Origin: Ardenticatenales bacterium
GTDB lineage: Bacteria; Chloroflexota; Anaerolineae; Epilineales; Epilineaceae
DNA length: 64,000 nt
Assembly (NCBI GenBank): GCA_020853525.1
Contig: JADYYS010000030.1
Span: forward strand, 122,391-186,390
Reading direction: 5' to 3'
Both the position numbers and the translations under genes were made by a program. This document shows positions 25,710-35,600 of the stretch, piece by piece. The notes under the pieces were generated by a model. That model saw only the letters and a list, made by a program, of their open reading frames with translations. It was not told the origin of the DNA and ran no database searches. Within the stretch, counting starts at the first letter, position 1. Each line of letters opens with the position of its first letter.

Positions 25710-28700
25710 ATGCGGATCAAAGAGCTGTCTCTCACCGGGTACAAGAGCTTCGCCTCGCGCACCCGCTTCGTCTTCCCGAGCGGCGTCACCGCGATCATCG
25801 GCCCCAACGGCAGCGGCAAGTCGAACATCGCCGACGCCGTTCGCTGGGTGCTCGGTGAGACGCGGCCGACGCACCTGCGCGCCCGGAGTCAGGATGACCT
25901 GATCTTCGCCGGGACGGAGCGCCGCTCGCGCTCCGGCATCGCCGAGGTCCAGCTGACGATCGACAACGCGGACGGCGGGCTCGACATCGCGTTCGCCGAG
26001 GTAACGATCGGCCGGCGGGTCGAGCGCGACGGCACGGTCGTCTATTCGATCAACGGCGCCCGCGTCCGGCTGCGCGACGTGCAGGATCTCGTCGCCGGCC
26101 GGTTCGGACAGGGCCACTTCACCGTCATCGGTCAAGGCCTCGTCGACAGCTTCATCGTCATGCGTCCCGACCAGCGGCGCGCTCTGATCGACGATGCTGC
26201 CGGGCTGACGCCCCTGCAGCGGCAGGCGGACCGATCCCTCAAGAAGCTGGCCGACACGGCGGAGAACCTCCGCCGTGTACGGGACATTCTCGGCGAGCTC
26301 GGCCCGCGTTTGCGCCGGATGGAGCGTCTGGCCGAACGCGCCGAACAGCACGGTGCCGTGGCCGCCGAGTTGCGCAGCCTGCTGGCGCGATGGTATGGCT
26401 GGCACACCGCGCAGGCCGTGACGGTCCTCGAGCAAGCCCGCGCGCACGGTGCGGCCCTCGACGCCGAGCGCGACGCTGCCCGCCGGCACTCCGAGGCCGC
26501 GACGACGGCGCTGGACGCCGCGGCAAGCGCAACGGATCGCACGGACGAAACCTTGCGCACGCTGCGCGTCGAGCGCGACGCGACCGCCGGTGCCCTCGCG
26601 GCGGCGCGCCAGCAGGCGGCCGTCGCCGAGACGCAATTGGCCGCGGTCGAGCGCCAGCGCGAGAGCCTCCGGTCCGCGTCCACCGGCCTGGAGGAGGAAG
26701 CCGCCGCGCTGTCCGCGCAACTCACCGCGTTCGAGGGATCCCTAGCGGAACTGGCCGCTGCGCTCGACGCGCACAACGCCGCCGTGGCCGATGCGCGTCG
26801 TGCGCAGGATGCGGCCGAAGCGGAGCGCGTCGGCCGCGGGGCCGAGGTGGACGCGGCGCGCGCGTCCCTTGCCGCATTGCAGGCCGAGATCGCGCGGCTG
26901 TCGGCCAAGCGCTCGACGCTGCTGGAAACGCGCACCGCTCGAACCGCCCAGCTCGCCGCAGCCGAGGAGACGTTCAGCGGTGCGGCCGCCTCCATCGCGC
27001 AGTTCAGCGCCGCGGACGCGGCGGCACAGGCGGCCTTCGACGAAGTGGAAGCGCGCCACGCGGCGCACGTGGAACGCGTAACGGACACCGAACGCTCGCT
27101 GGCGGACGCGCACGCCGCGTTGGCCGCTGCGCGTGAAGCGCACGCCGCGGCGCGCGACACGCTCGGGATGCACGAGTCCCGCCATCGGACGCTGCAGGCC
27201 CTCTTTCGCGAGGCCGGGACGGACGCGGCCGTCATGGCCAAGCTGGCCGACGGCGACCGCGTGGCGCTGCGCGGCACCGTCGCCGAGCTGATCGTCGTGC
27301 CGGATGCGTGGGAGGCGGCTGCTGCGGCGGCGCTCGGCCCGTTCGTCCGGGCCGCGGTCGTGGCCCGCAGCGCCGACATCGCCGCGGCGGTGGCGATCGT
27401 GCGCGACGCGCCGGCGGCGGCCTACCTGGTGCCGGCGACCGTCGACCGGCCGGCGGGCGGGTCGTGGGCCCCGCACAAGGGCGAGCAGCGGGCGGCGGAC
27501 GTCCTCCGCGCGCCCGACGCGCCTGGTCTGGTCGAAGTGCTGGTGGCCGACGTCGCTTTCGTGCGCGACCTGGCCGCCGCGCGTGCCGCGGTCGATCGGG
27601 CCGATGGGCCGGCGCGCGCCGCCACCGCGGACGGGCTGCTCATCCACCGCGGCGGCGCGGTCACGGTCGGCGCCGGCAACCGCGACGTCCTCGCCTTGGC
27701 GCGCGAGCGCCGGGACCTGCCCGACGCCCTCGATGCGGCGCGCGCGGCCGCCGAGGCGGCAGGCAGCGCCGTCGACCGCTGCCTCGATGCGCGCCGCGCG
27801 CTCGAGGCCGAGCTCGGCACGCTGGCCGACGAACGCGCCGTGCTGAGCCGCGCCCGCGACGCCGCCGCCAAGGAGCGGGACGTGGCGCGCGCCGCGCACG
27901 AGCGGGCGGCGCGCGAGGAAGCATGGGCAACGGAGCGGCGCGCCGAGCTGGCCGCGGAGTGCACGGCGCTCAGCGACGAACTGGCCAAGGTCGAGGGGGC
28001 CATGCGGCAGGCCGAGCCGGAGGTCACCGTTCGGATGGCCGCCGTCGACGACGCCGGCCGGGCCGCCGAGGGCATCGATGTACACACGCCGCGCGCCGCG
28101 CTCGCGAGCGCCGGCGCGGCCCAAGCGGAGGCGGCGGCCGTTCTGGCCGGCCAGCGCGCCGCCCGCGACGCCGTCCTGCGCGAGGCCGAGGCGGTCCGCG
28201 GCCGGGCGGCGGCGAACGTGGTGCGGGCGGAGACGCTGGCAGTCGAAGCGATCCGCTGGGCGGACGAGGCGGCGCGCGCTGCGGCCGACGGCGAACGGCT
28301 GGCGGGCGCGTTGGTCGATCTCGAGGCGGCGCTCGTCGTCGCCGAGAGCAGTGCAGGCGACCTGCGGCACGAGGCGCGCTCGCAAGCGGAGGCGCTCGAG
28401 GCCACGCGCCGCGCCGTGGCCGCCGTCGACAGCAGGTCGGCCGAGGCGCTGGTGGCGATCGCACGGGCCGAGGACCGAATCGGCCGGCTCGCGGAACAGC
28501 GGCTGGCGGATGCCGAGGCGCTCGACATCGACCCTGACGCCTTGGCGGCGTCGGACGAGCCCATGGAGGCGCCGGACGAAGCCACCGAGGCGCGCATCGG
28601 CCAGCTCAGGCGGCGATTGCGCGACATCGGGGCGATCGACCGCGAGGCGCTCGCCGCGTACCACGAGACGGCCGAACACCACGCCCACCTGATCGCCCAG

Positions 28701-29231
28701 CTGGACGACCTCGAGGCGGCGGACCGCGACCTGCGCACGGCGCTGGCCACCCTCGACGACGAGATGGCCGCCGGCTTCGGCACGACGTTCGCGGCCGTGG
28801 CCGAGTCGTTCGGGCGCTCGTTCCCCTTGCTCTTCGGCGGCGGCGAGGCCGAGCTCGTGCTCATGCCGGTCGAGGAGGAGGGCATGCCGCCGGGCATCGA
28901 CATCGTGGCTCGGCCGCCCGGCAAGCGCAGCCAGCCGCTGTCACTCCTGTCCGGCGGCGAGCGGGCGATCACGGCGGTGGCGCTGCTCTTCGCGCTGCTC
29001 GAGGTGAGCGGCACGCCGTTCGTCGTTCTCGACGAGGTCGATGCGGCGCTGGACGAGGCCAACGTCGACCGCTTCCGGACCTGCCTTGCGGCCCTCGCCG
29101 AGCACATGCAGGTCGTCATCGTCACGCACAACCGGGCCACGGTCCAGAGTGCGGCCACGGTGTACGGCATCACGATGGCCGAGGACGGGGCGAGCCAGGT
29201 CGTCAGCCTCAAGGTCGACGCGGCGGCGTAG
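25710..29231 (+). CDS. smc: Chromosome segregation ATPase SMC
   Basis: A 1,173-residue SMC protein that forms DNA-entrapping dimers with ScpA/ScpB. The N-terminal head has the Walker A IIGPNGSGKSNIADAVRWVLG. Two long Ala/Arg/Glu-rich coiled coils flank a hinge at about residues 520-650 (VPDAWEAAAAAALGPFVRAA). The C-terminal head has the signature PLSLLSGGERAITAVALLF and Walker B FVVLDEVDAALDEANVDRF. Length and order are normal. The coiled coils are unusually rich in alanine, as expected of extreme GC content. scpA and scpB are not in the window. Confidence 0.96.
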   Translation: MRIKELSLTGYKSFASRTRFVFPSGVTAIIGPNGSGKSNIADAVRWVLGETRPTHLRARSQDDLIFAGTERRSRSGIAEVQLTIDNADGGLDIAFAEVTIGRRVERDGTVVYSINGARVRLRDVQDLVAGRFGQGHFTVIGQGLVDSFIVMRPDQRRALIDDAAGLTPLQRQADRSLKKLADTAENLRRVRDILGELGPRLRRMERLAERAEQHGAVAAELRSLLARWYGWHTAQAVTVLEQARAHGAALDAERDAARRHSEAATTALDAAASATDRTDETLRTLRVERDATAGALAAARQQAAVAETQLAAVERQRESLRSASTGLEEEAAALSAQLTAFEGSLAELAAALDAHNAAVADARRAQDAAEAERVGRGAEVDAARASLAALQAEIARLSAKRSTLLETRTARTAQLAAAEETFSGAAASIAQFSAADAAAQAAFDEVEARHAAHVERVTDTERSLADAHAALAAAREAHAAARDTLGMHESRHRTLQALFREAGTDAAVMAKLADGDRVALRGTVAELIVVPDAWEAAAAAALGPFVRAAVVARSADIAAAVAIVRDAPAAAYLVPATVDRPAGGSWAPHKGEQRAADVLRAPDAPGLVEVLVADVAFVRDLAAARAAVDRADGPARAATADGLLIHRGGAVTVGAGNRDVLALARERRDLPDALDAARAAAEAAGSAVDRCLDARRALEAELGTLADERAVLSRARDAAAKERDVARAAHERAAREEAWATERRAELAAECTALSDELAKVEGAMRQAEPEVTVRMAAVDDAGRAAEGIDVHTPRAALASAGAAQAEAAAVLAGQRAARDAVLREAEAVRGRAAANVVRAETLAVEAIRWADEAARAAADGERLAGALVDLEAALVVAESSAGDLRHEARSQAEALEATRRAVAAVDSRSAEALVAIARAEDRIGRLAEQRLADAEALDIDPDALAASDEPMEAPDEATEARIGQLRRRLRDIGAIDREALAAYHETAEHHAHLIAQLDDLEAADRDLRTALATLDDEMAAGFGTTFAAVAESFGRSFPLLFGGGEAELVLMPVEEEGMPPGIDIVARPPGKRSQPLSLLSGGERAITAVALLFALLEVSGTPFVVLDEVDAALDEANVDRFRTCLAALAEHMQVVIVTHNRATVQSAATVYGITMAEDGASQVVSLKVDAAA

Positions 29232-29323
29232 GGCGCGCCGCGCGCCCGGTGGACGGCTCCGGCCTCGCACGCGCCGACAGGCTGCGGAGGGCGCCAAGGC
29301 TCTAGACGCGGTCGTCGCCGGCA

Positions 29324-29332
29324 TGCTATGAT
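29324..29332 (+). promoter_or_regulatory. Extended -10 promoter element of the beta-helix gene
   Basis: TGCTATGAT matches TGN-TAnnnT. It lies about 270 bp before the start codon, immediately before a GC-rich hairpin. No -35 hexamer is convincing. Confidence 0.45.
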
Positions 29333-29450
29333 CGCGCGTGCGGGCCGTCGGCCCGTGCATTTGGCTTGCCGGTCACCGGCCGCCATGCCCGGCCGGAGCG
29401 GCGGCCCCGATCCTCGACGCTGCCGACCCGCGTCCGCACGGTCTTCCTCC

Positions 29451-29527
29451 GATCCGTCCTCATCCGATCCGTTCCGATCCGTTCCGTTCCGTTCCGATCC
29501 GTTCCGATCCGTCCTCATCCGATCCGG
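29451..29527. repeat. GATCC/GTTCC short tandem array flanked by 21-bp direct repeats
   Basis: Identical 21-bp copies (gatccgtcctcatccgatcc plus g) sit at 29451-29471 and 29506-29526. Between them runs a series of 5- and 10-bp gttcc/gatcc units. The array falls in the untranslated leader of the giant exported protein, where copy-number slippage could alter expression. Confidence 0.85.
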
Positions 29528-29602
29528 GACCCGCCTCGAGCACGCCGACCTGTCCTGCGACACGAACCCGTCTTGGGACACCGACAAAGGGAGTCACCGA
29601 CC

Positions 29603-32600
29603 ATGGCCCATCACCCCGCACCGCGCCGTCGCGCCCACCTCTCCGCCATCGCGCTGGCGACGGTGTTGGCTGCGGCGTTCGCGGCACCGGCGCTGGCCGC
29701 CCCCAACCGTCGCGCTGCGCAGGGTCCGATCGACCTGTGCGCGGCCGGCAATCCGATCACGGCCCGCGGTGAGTTCACCCGGTCCGTGACGCTTGCGCCG
29801 GGCGCGTACGTGGCGCCGAACTGCGCACTGCGCGTGAAGGACGTGGCCACGCTGACCCTCACGGCGGGCACGACGATCGAGTTCGGCGATGACACGAACC
29901 TGCAGGTGACCGGACGGTTGATCGTCGCCGGCAACAACGCGGGCGACGTCGTGCTGCGCTCCGCCGCGCAGGTGAAGAACCGCGGCGACTGGCAAGGCAT
30001 CCGCATCCAGAACAAGGGCACGGCCGTTTTCAAGGGCCTCGAGATTCGGCACACGGGTCAGGGCGGCGCCTCGGCGATCGAGAGCGAGGGCGCCGTTTCG
30101 ATCGAGAACAGCACGATCGCCGACGGCGACGGCAGCGGCGTCGTCGCCCGGCGCGGCGGCGGCACGATCCGCAACTCCCGGATCGCCGGCCAGACCAAGC
30201 TCGGCCTCGACGCGCAGGCGCCGAGCGGCGTCGGGATCAGCGACATGACGCTCGACGGCGTCACGTTCGAAGGGAATCAGGGCGCGGCCGTGCAGGGCGG
30301 CGCCGCGATGCAGTGGACGCTGATCAACAACTCGGCCACCGGCAACGACGTGAACGGCATCGTCGTCCCGGGCGGCAGCGTCGACCGGCCGATGATCCTG
30401 CGCGGCGGCGACCTGCCGTACGTGTTCACGGGCAGCGTCGTCCACTCCAAGGATCTGACGATCGAGCCGAACACGATCCTGAAGTTCAGCAGCCCGACGG
30501 CCAACCTGCGCGTCCGCAGCACCGCGCGTCTCATCGCCGAGGGCAGCGAGGCGCAGCCGATCATCGCGACGACGGACGCCGACGACAGCGCGTGCCTGTT
30601 CGCCGGCGAACCTACGCCTCGCATCAGCTGCGACACGGACAACGACGCCAAGGAGCCGCGGCCGGGCGCATGGCAGCGAATCGAGGTCGAGGACACGGGC
30701 GGCGTGGCGTCGATCAAGCACGTCACGCTCCGCTACGGCAGCAGTGAGTCGCTTCTCATCCGCTCGCCGGGCGCGGTGCTGGATCACGTCGGCATCGCGT
30801 ACGCCAACGGCGTCGCGCTGCGGCTGTTCAACGGAACGAAGTCCGTGGCCGGCAACTACATGACGGTCACGAACAGCCACTTTGCGAACAACCTCGGCTC
30901 AGCGGTCGACCTCGACTCGCTGACCGTTCCGATCACCGTCAGCCTGCAGTCATCGACGTTCGAGAACAACGCGTTCACGGTCCGCATGTCGCCCGACGTC
31001 GAGCTCCTGAACGGGGGGAACACGGCCACCGGCGACGGCGTGAAGGGCTACATCGTCAACCAGGGCGAGGCCAAGAAGAGTCACACATGGCGCGCCGGTG
31101 ACCTGCCGTTCGTCATCCCGGCGTCGCTCCGGCTCGTCGACTCGGCGGCGACGCTGACGATTCAGCCGGGCGTCGTCCTGAAGATGGGCGCCCTCGGCAC
31201 GGCACGGGGCCAGGGCACGCTCGAGATCGAGCGCGGCCGGCTCGTCGTGGGCGGCAGCGATCCGACGCAGAAGGTGCTGATCACTTCGGTCCACGACGAT
31301 GCCTGCACCGCAAGCGACACGGCGGCCGGCTGCGACACGAACGGCGACGAGGGCGGCTCCGAGCCGCAGAGCGGCGACTGGACGTGGGTCCACGTCGGTC
31401 GACTTGCGCAGGAGTTCCGGATGACGAACACCGTCGTCCGGTACGGCGGCGGCAGCGGCGCCCGCTTCGGCATGCTGGAGATCGACCATTCGAACAGCAT
31501 CGTCACGGACAGCGAGTTCGCCTACAGCCTGATCAGCGGCATCGCGATCAACGGGGTCCAGCCGCGGATCGAACGGAACACGATCCGCGGGAACGCCAAG
31601 AGCGCGATCCGCATCGTCGGCGCCGACCGCGAGATCCGGGTGTCCATCAAGGACAACATGATCTACGACAACAACGGCGGCGCGATCGAGATCGACGCCA
31701 ACGTCGAGGTCGACCTGTCGGGCAACTCGACCCAGATGCCGCCGGGTTACACGCCCAACGGCGCCTTCCGGCAACTGAACGGCATCCTGATCAGCGGCAA
31801 CGCCCAGTCTTCGACGACGTGGCGCCGCTCGACCGACATGCCGTTCATCATCAACACGCGCGTCGACGTCATGAACCAGGCCGTCCTGACGATCGAGCCG
31901 GGCGTCATCCTCAAGTTCACGCCGCTCGGTTCGATCTCGACGAGCCGCGGCACGCTCGTCGCCGTCGGCCGGCCGGATGCCAAGATCGTCTTCACGTCGG
32001 TGGCCGACAGCACGGTCGGCGGCGTGTCCGTCGACGGATCGGGCCCGCCGGGCAACCGCGACTGGGGCGGGCTCGAGTTCACGCGGCCCGGCACCGTCCG
32101 GAGCGGCACGCTGGAGCACGTCGAGCTGCGCCACGCCAGCGGCGGCAACCCGCCGGCGGCGGTGCGCGTGCAGCAGGACAACGTCCGGATCGTCAACGTG
32201 ACGATCTCCGACGGGGCGAACGCCGGGATCTACGTCGACGATGCGGACGGCGTGAGCGTCACCGAAACCACGCTTGAGCGGATCGGCGGCGCGGCGGTGC
32301 TGGCGCGGACGGTCACGAACCTGACGGCCACCGTCAAGAACAACACGATTCGGAACTGCGGCATCGCCGTCTCGGCGGACGCGAACGCCCAGATCGAGAT
32401 CGGCGACAACATCGTCACCGACAACCGGATCAACGGCATCCTCATCGCCGGCACGGTGAAGACGAAGCGGACGTGGTACGCCGACGACATGATCTACGTC
32501 ACGGACGAGGTCTCGATCGAGTCGGGCGGCAACCTCCAGATCCAGCCGGGCACCGTCGTCAAGTCGCTGACCGACAAGGGGCTGACGCTCCGCACCGGCG

Positions 32601-35425
32601 CGCTGATGATCGAGGGCACCGCCGAGCGCCCGATCGTGTTCACCTCGATCCGCGACGACCGCTGCAGCGCGACCGTCCTGACCGGCTGCGACACGGACTC
32701 GCTCGACCAGGACGTCGAGCCGGGCGACTGGAAGGGCATCCTCGTCGGCGCCGGCACGAACAACAGCGTCGTCCTGTCGCACGTCCTGCTGCTGTACGGC
32801 GGCCAGGGACCGGCCGCGTTCGAGAGCAGCGCGAACAGCACGAAGATCGAGAACTCCGAGATCGCGTGGTCGAACAGCAACGGGATCACGCTGAACAACG
32901 TCCGCACGATGGTCGTGACCGGCAACTACCTCCACCACAACGGCGGCGCCGGCCTCACGATGACGGGCGCGACGGCCGGACAGCTCCAGTCGAACGTCTT
33001 TACCGACAACGAGCGGCCGGTCATCCTGAGCTCGACGGGCATCGTCACCACCAAGGACAACGTCTCCGTCGGCAATGTGGCGGACGGGATGCTCTTCACC
33101 GTCGACACCGTCTCGAACGCCCAGGTCTGGGCGGCCGATCTGCCGCGCGACATCACGCGCAACGTCTCGCTCGTGACGAACCCGCAGGGCGGCGGCAACC
33201 CCGACCTCAAGATCGATCCGGGCCTGCTGCTCCGCTTTGCGCCGAGCGCCGGGATCAAGGCCCGCGCCGGCCGCTTCGAGGTCGGCGGCGCCTACTTCAC
33301 GTCCGATCTCTCGGACCCGCGACTGCGCTCGTGGTCGGGCCTGAGCTTCGAGGGCACGGCGCGCGGCAGCCTGAAGCACAGCGTCGTGGCGCTGGCCGGC
33401 GTCGGCTCGATCGGGGCGGTGGACATCAAGAGCGAGGGCCAGGGCACGCCGATCCAGGTGGCCTACAACCAGCTGCTGCGCTCGAACGCATCGGCGATCA
33501 CCGTCGGCTCCGACGCGGGCAACGTGCCGGCGCCCGTGATCTCCGGCAACCTCATCGCCAGCACGAAGGAAAGCGGGTCGGGCTACGCGATGCGCTTGAC
33601 CGGCGAAGGGGAGATGACGATCCAGTACAACCGGATCGCCGACTTCCCGAACGGCATCCTGGTGAACCACAAGCTGCCGCGGATCAACTTCAACAACTTC
33701 TTCGGCGTGCGCGTCAAGGCGGTCGAGAACGTGACGCAGTCGAACTGCGTCGATGCCCAGAACAACTGGTGGGGTGACGTGACCGGCCCGCTGGACAACA
33801 AGTCCGATGGGGCGACGGACCGCTGCAAGCTGACGAACTCCGGCGCCAAGGGCGCCGAGGTCTCGGAGTTCGTCGACTGGGATCCCTACCTCAAGGCTTC
33901 GCCGCCGCCGGTGCCGATGCTCGACCTGCCGCGCTGCGGCTATACGAACAAGACGACGGTCGCCGTGGCCGGCCATGCCGGCCCGGGCGCGCAGGTCGTG
34001 CTCTACGACACGGACACGAAGCTCGACGTGCCGATCACGGCCGACAGCGCCGGCAACTTCCGCACCGAACTCTCGCTCTCGGCGGGCGTACACGACCTGT
34101 CGGTCGAGACGATCGGCACGGTCGACAATTCGGCCGTCCCGCCGCAGGCGCAGAGCCTGAAGAGCCCGCGGATGGGCTTCCGCGTCGTGCGCGTCGATCC
34201 GGTGCCGGACATCGATCCGGCGACGATCGTCTTCCAGTACGGCACGCAAGTCCAACCGCTGCGCGACGCGACGGGCTGCGCCACGCCGTGCGGCGGCGCG
34301 TCGAGCGGCCGCGTCACGCTGCCGCCGACGACGCTGGTCACCGTGCAGGTCGAGGTGCGCGGCAGCCCGACCGCGGTCGAGTTCGTCCAGCCGGGCCGCC
34401 CGGCCGTCCCGTTCACGGCGCGCGCGAACGGCTGGCGGACCGACCCGTTCCAGCCGGCGCCCGGCATGTTCACGATCCGGATCAACGGCCAGGGCGGCGC
34501 GTTCTGCCAAGGCTTCGTCTACTTCGGCGGCCTGGGCCGGGTCTTTGCCGACACCGGCGCCCCGGGCGATCCGCTGTTCACGATCGACTTCGAGGATCCG
34601 ACCGTCCTGTCCAACACGCTGCGGATGGGCGCGTTCGTGCGATCGGACGTCAAGCCGTTCGGCACGGGTCGCTGGAGCGCGGCCACGTCGCCGGGCGTCG
34701 ACGCGGAGGGCAAGCCCCGGCCGTATGCCCGGAGCGCCGAGTACGTTATGTCGTTCCTGAATCCGATCGACCTCGCGAGCATCCCGTCCCCGGTTCTGAC
34801 GTTCCAGCATCAGTTCTACCTGGCGACCGGCGATTCCATCACGATCGAGGGTCGGGCGTCGTCGGCCGACCCGTGGGTCACGCTCGGCAAGAGCGTCACC
34901 GACCCGGACGGCTGGAAGATCGACAAGGGCTCGAACAACAACTGGACCGGCGTCGCGATCCCGCTCGACACGTTTGCGCGCTCGAGCCGGTTCGAGCTGC
35001 GCTTCGCGATGAAGTCCAATGCCGACAACCTGGTGTCCGAAGGCTGGTACCTGGACGACATTTCCGTTCGCCCGGGCGGCAGCAACAACGAGCGCTACGA
35101 TGTCGGCGAGCCGCTGCTGGCCGGCGCCACGGTCACGCTCCTGCAGCGGGATCCTGAGTCCGGCGAGTTCGTCTCGTGGGATGCCAGCCGCACCGGTCAG
35201 AACAACCCGCAGTCCACGGACAGCGACGGCCGCTTCGGCTTCTTCAGCCTGCCGCCGGGTGAGTACCGCGTCCTCGTCGTGCGCAGCGGCGCCAGCGGCG
35301 GCCTTGCGCCCTTCCAGAGCGAGGCGTTCATCGTCCTCGACGGCAGCTTCGTCATCGATGTCCCGCTCTCGGGTGGGCCGATCATCTACCTGCCGCACAC
35401 GTCCCGCGGGGCGCAGCTGCGGTAG
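29603..35425 (+). CDS. Giant exported right-handed beta-helix protein with C-terminal adhesion-type domains
   Basis: A 1,940-residue exported protein. A signal peptide (LSAIALATVLAAAFAAPALA) precedes roughly 1,400 residues of parallel beta-helix repeats (ENSTIADGDGSGVVARRGG-type coils). A 215-245-residue block recurs about five times, each marked by W-x-x-x-D-L/M-P-like phrases (AGDLPFVIPASL, STDMPFIINTRV, ADDMIYVTDEV) and Ca-like CDT-D/N-x-D stretches. Then follow an Ig-like domain, a MAM/immune-inhibitor-like jelly roll (EGWYLDDISVRPGG) and a SdrD B/carboxypeptidase-regulatory-like fold (DSDGRFGFFSLPPGEYRVLV). It ends IIYLPHTSRGAQLR, a tail shared with other exported proteins here. It is probably a surface polysaccharide-binding or adhesive protein; no enzyme motif is certain. 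Confidence 0.85.
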   Translation: MAHHPAPRRRAHLSAIALATVLAAAFAAPALAAPNRRAAQGPIDLCAAGNPITARGEFTRSVTLAPGAYVAPNCALRVKDVATLTLTAGTTIEFGDDTNLQVTGRLIVAGNNAGDVVLRSAAQVKNRGDWQGIRIQNKGTAVFKGLEIRHTGQGGASAIESEGAVSIENSTIADGDGSGVVARRGGGTIRNSRIAGQTKLGLDAQAPSGVGISDMTLDGVTFEGNQGAAVQGGAAMQWTLINNSATGNDVNGIVVPGGSVDRPMILRGGDLPYVFTGSVVHSKDLTIEPNTILKFSSPTANLRVRSTARLIAEGSEAQPIIATTDADDSACLFAGEPTPRISCDTDNDAKEPRPGAWQRIEVEDTGGVASIKHVTLRYGSSESLLIRSPGAVLDHVGIAYANGVALRLFNGTKSVAGNYMTVTNSHFANNLGSAVDLDSLTVPITVSLQSSTFENNAFTVRMSPDVELLNGGNTATGDGVKGYIVNQGEAKKSHTWRAGDLPFVIPASLRLVDSAATLTIQPGVVLKMGALGTARGQGTLEIERGRLVVGGSDPTQKVLITSVHDDACTASDTAAGCDTNGDEGGSEPQSGDWTWVHVGRLAQEFRMTNTVVRYGGGSGARFGMLEIDHSNSIVTDSEFAYSLISGIAINGVQPRIERNTIRGNAKSAIRIVGADREIRVSIKDNMIYDNNGGAIEIDANVEVDLSGNSTQMPPGYTPNGAFRQLNGILISGNAQSSTTWRRSTDMPFIINTRVDVMNQAVLTIEPGVILKFTPLGSISTSRGTLVAVGRPDAKIVFTSVADSTVGGVSVDGSGPPGNRDWGGLEFTRPGTVRSGTLEHVELRHASGGNPPAAVRVQQDNVRIVNVTISDGANAGIYVDDADGVSVTETTLERIGGAAVLARTVTNLTATVKNNTIRNCGIAVSADANAQIEIGDNIVTDNRINGILIAGTVKTKRTWYADDMIYVTDEVSIESGGNLQIQPGTVVKSLTDKGLTLRTGALMIEGTAERPIVFTSIRDDRCSATVLTGCDTDSLDQDVEPGDWKGILVGAGTNNSVVLSHVLLLYGGQGPAAFESSANSTKIENSEIAWSNSNGITLNNVRTMVVTGNYLHHNGGAGLTMTGATAGQLQSNVFTDNERPVILSSTGIVTTKDNVSVGNVADGMLFTVDTVSNAQVWAADLPRDITRNVSLVTNPQGGGNPDLKIDPGLLLRFAPSAGIKARAGRFEVGGAYFTSDLSDPRLRSWSGLSFEGTARGSLKHSVVALAGVGSIGAVDIKSEGQGTPIQVAYNQLLRSNASAITVGSDAGNVPAPVISGNLIASTKESGSGYAMRLTGEGEMTIQYNRIADFPNGILVNHKLPRINFNNFFGVRVKAVENVTQSNCVDAQNNWWGDVTGPLDNKSDGATDRCKLTNSGAKGAEVSEFVDWDPYLKASPPPVPMLDLPRCGYTNKTTVAVAGHAGPGAQVVLYDTDTKLDVPITADSAGNFRTELSLSAGVHDLSVETIGTVDNSAVPPQAQSLKSPRMGFRVVRVDPVPDIDPATIVFQYGTQVQPLRDATGCATPCGGASSGRVTLPPTTLVTVQVEVRGSPTAVEFVQPGRPAVPFTARANGWRTDPFQPAPGMFTIRINGQGGAFCQGFVYFGGLGRVFADTGAPGDPLFTIDFEDPTVLSNTLRMGAFVRSDVKPFGTGRWSAATSPGVDAEGKPRPYARSAEYVMSFLNPIDLASIPSPVLTFQHQFYLATGDSITIEGRASSADPWVTLGKSVTDPDGWKIDKGSNNNWTGVAIPLDTFARSSRFELRFAMKSNADNLVSEGWYLDDISVRPGGSNNERYDVGEPLLAGATVTLLQRDPESGEFVSWDASRTGQNNPQSTDSDGRFGFFSLPPGEYRVLVVRSGASGGLAPFQSEAFIVLDGSFVIDVPLSGGPIIYLPHTSRGAQLR

Positions 35426-35466
35426 GGCCATTCGGATGATCGGATGACGGCGTAACGTCACCTGCG

Positions 35467-35506
35467 ACACCCCCCGGCTGCCGAAGCGGCCGGGGGGTGT
35501 TTTCTC
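35467..35506 (+). terminator. Strong rho-independent terminator
   Basis: A perfect 12-bp stem, acaccccccggc (35467-35478) with gccggggggtgt (35489-35500), encloses a 10-nt loop and is followed directly by TTTCTCT. It ends the beta-helix transcript and insulates dnaE2. Confidence 0.93.
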
Positions 35507-35522
35507 TGCCGGATGATGATTC

Positions 35523-35536
35523 AGAACATACGTTCT
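35523..35536. promoter_or_regulatory. LexA (SOS) operator upstream of dnaE2
   Basis: The palindrome AGAACATACGTTCT matches the GAAC-N4-GTTC LexA box known from Firmicutes and Actinomycetota. It directly abuts and shares bases with the extended -10 box TGATACAAT, a classical repression position. It lies about 65 bp before the dnaE2 start. Confidence 0.85.
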
Positions 35537-35544
35537 GATACAAT
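35536..35544 (+). promoter_or_regulatory. Extended -10 promoter element of dnaE2
   Basis: TGATACAAT fits TGN-TAnnnT and begins at the last base of the LexA operator. It is the only convincing promoter between the terminator and the gene. Confidence 0.6.
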
Positions 35545-35600
35545 GATCGCCCCCCACCCAGCCGCGTCCACGTCGCCCCCCTTCCGCCGACGGTCGACCG

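Larger units (their letters stand above)
29232..29602. other. 371-bp gap and long leader before the beta-helix gene
   Basis: No gene is supported here. It holds an extended -10 box (29324-29332), a hairpin with arms cgggcc and ggcccg around 29343-29357, and a degenerate GATCC/GTTCC repeat array at 29451-29527. The predicted leader is about 260 nt, ending with the AAGGGAG ribosome-binding site at 29586-29592. Confidence 0.6.

Noticed and set aside
29451..29527. CRISPR-like look of the gatcc/gttcc array
   Set aside because: Units are 5-10 bp, there are no unique spacers of uniform length and no cas genes nearby.
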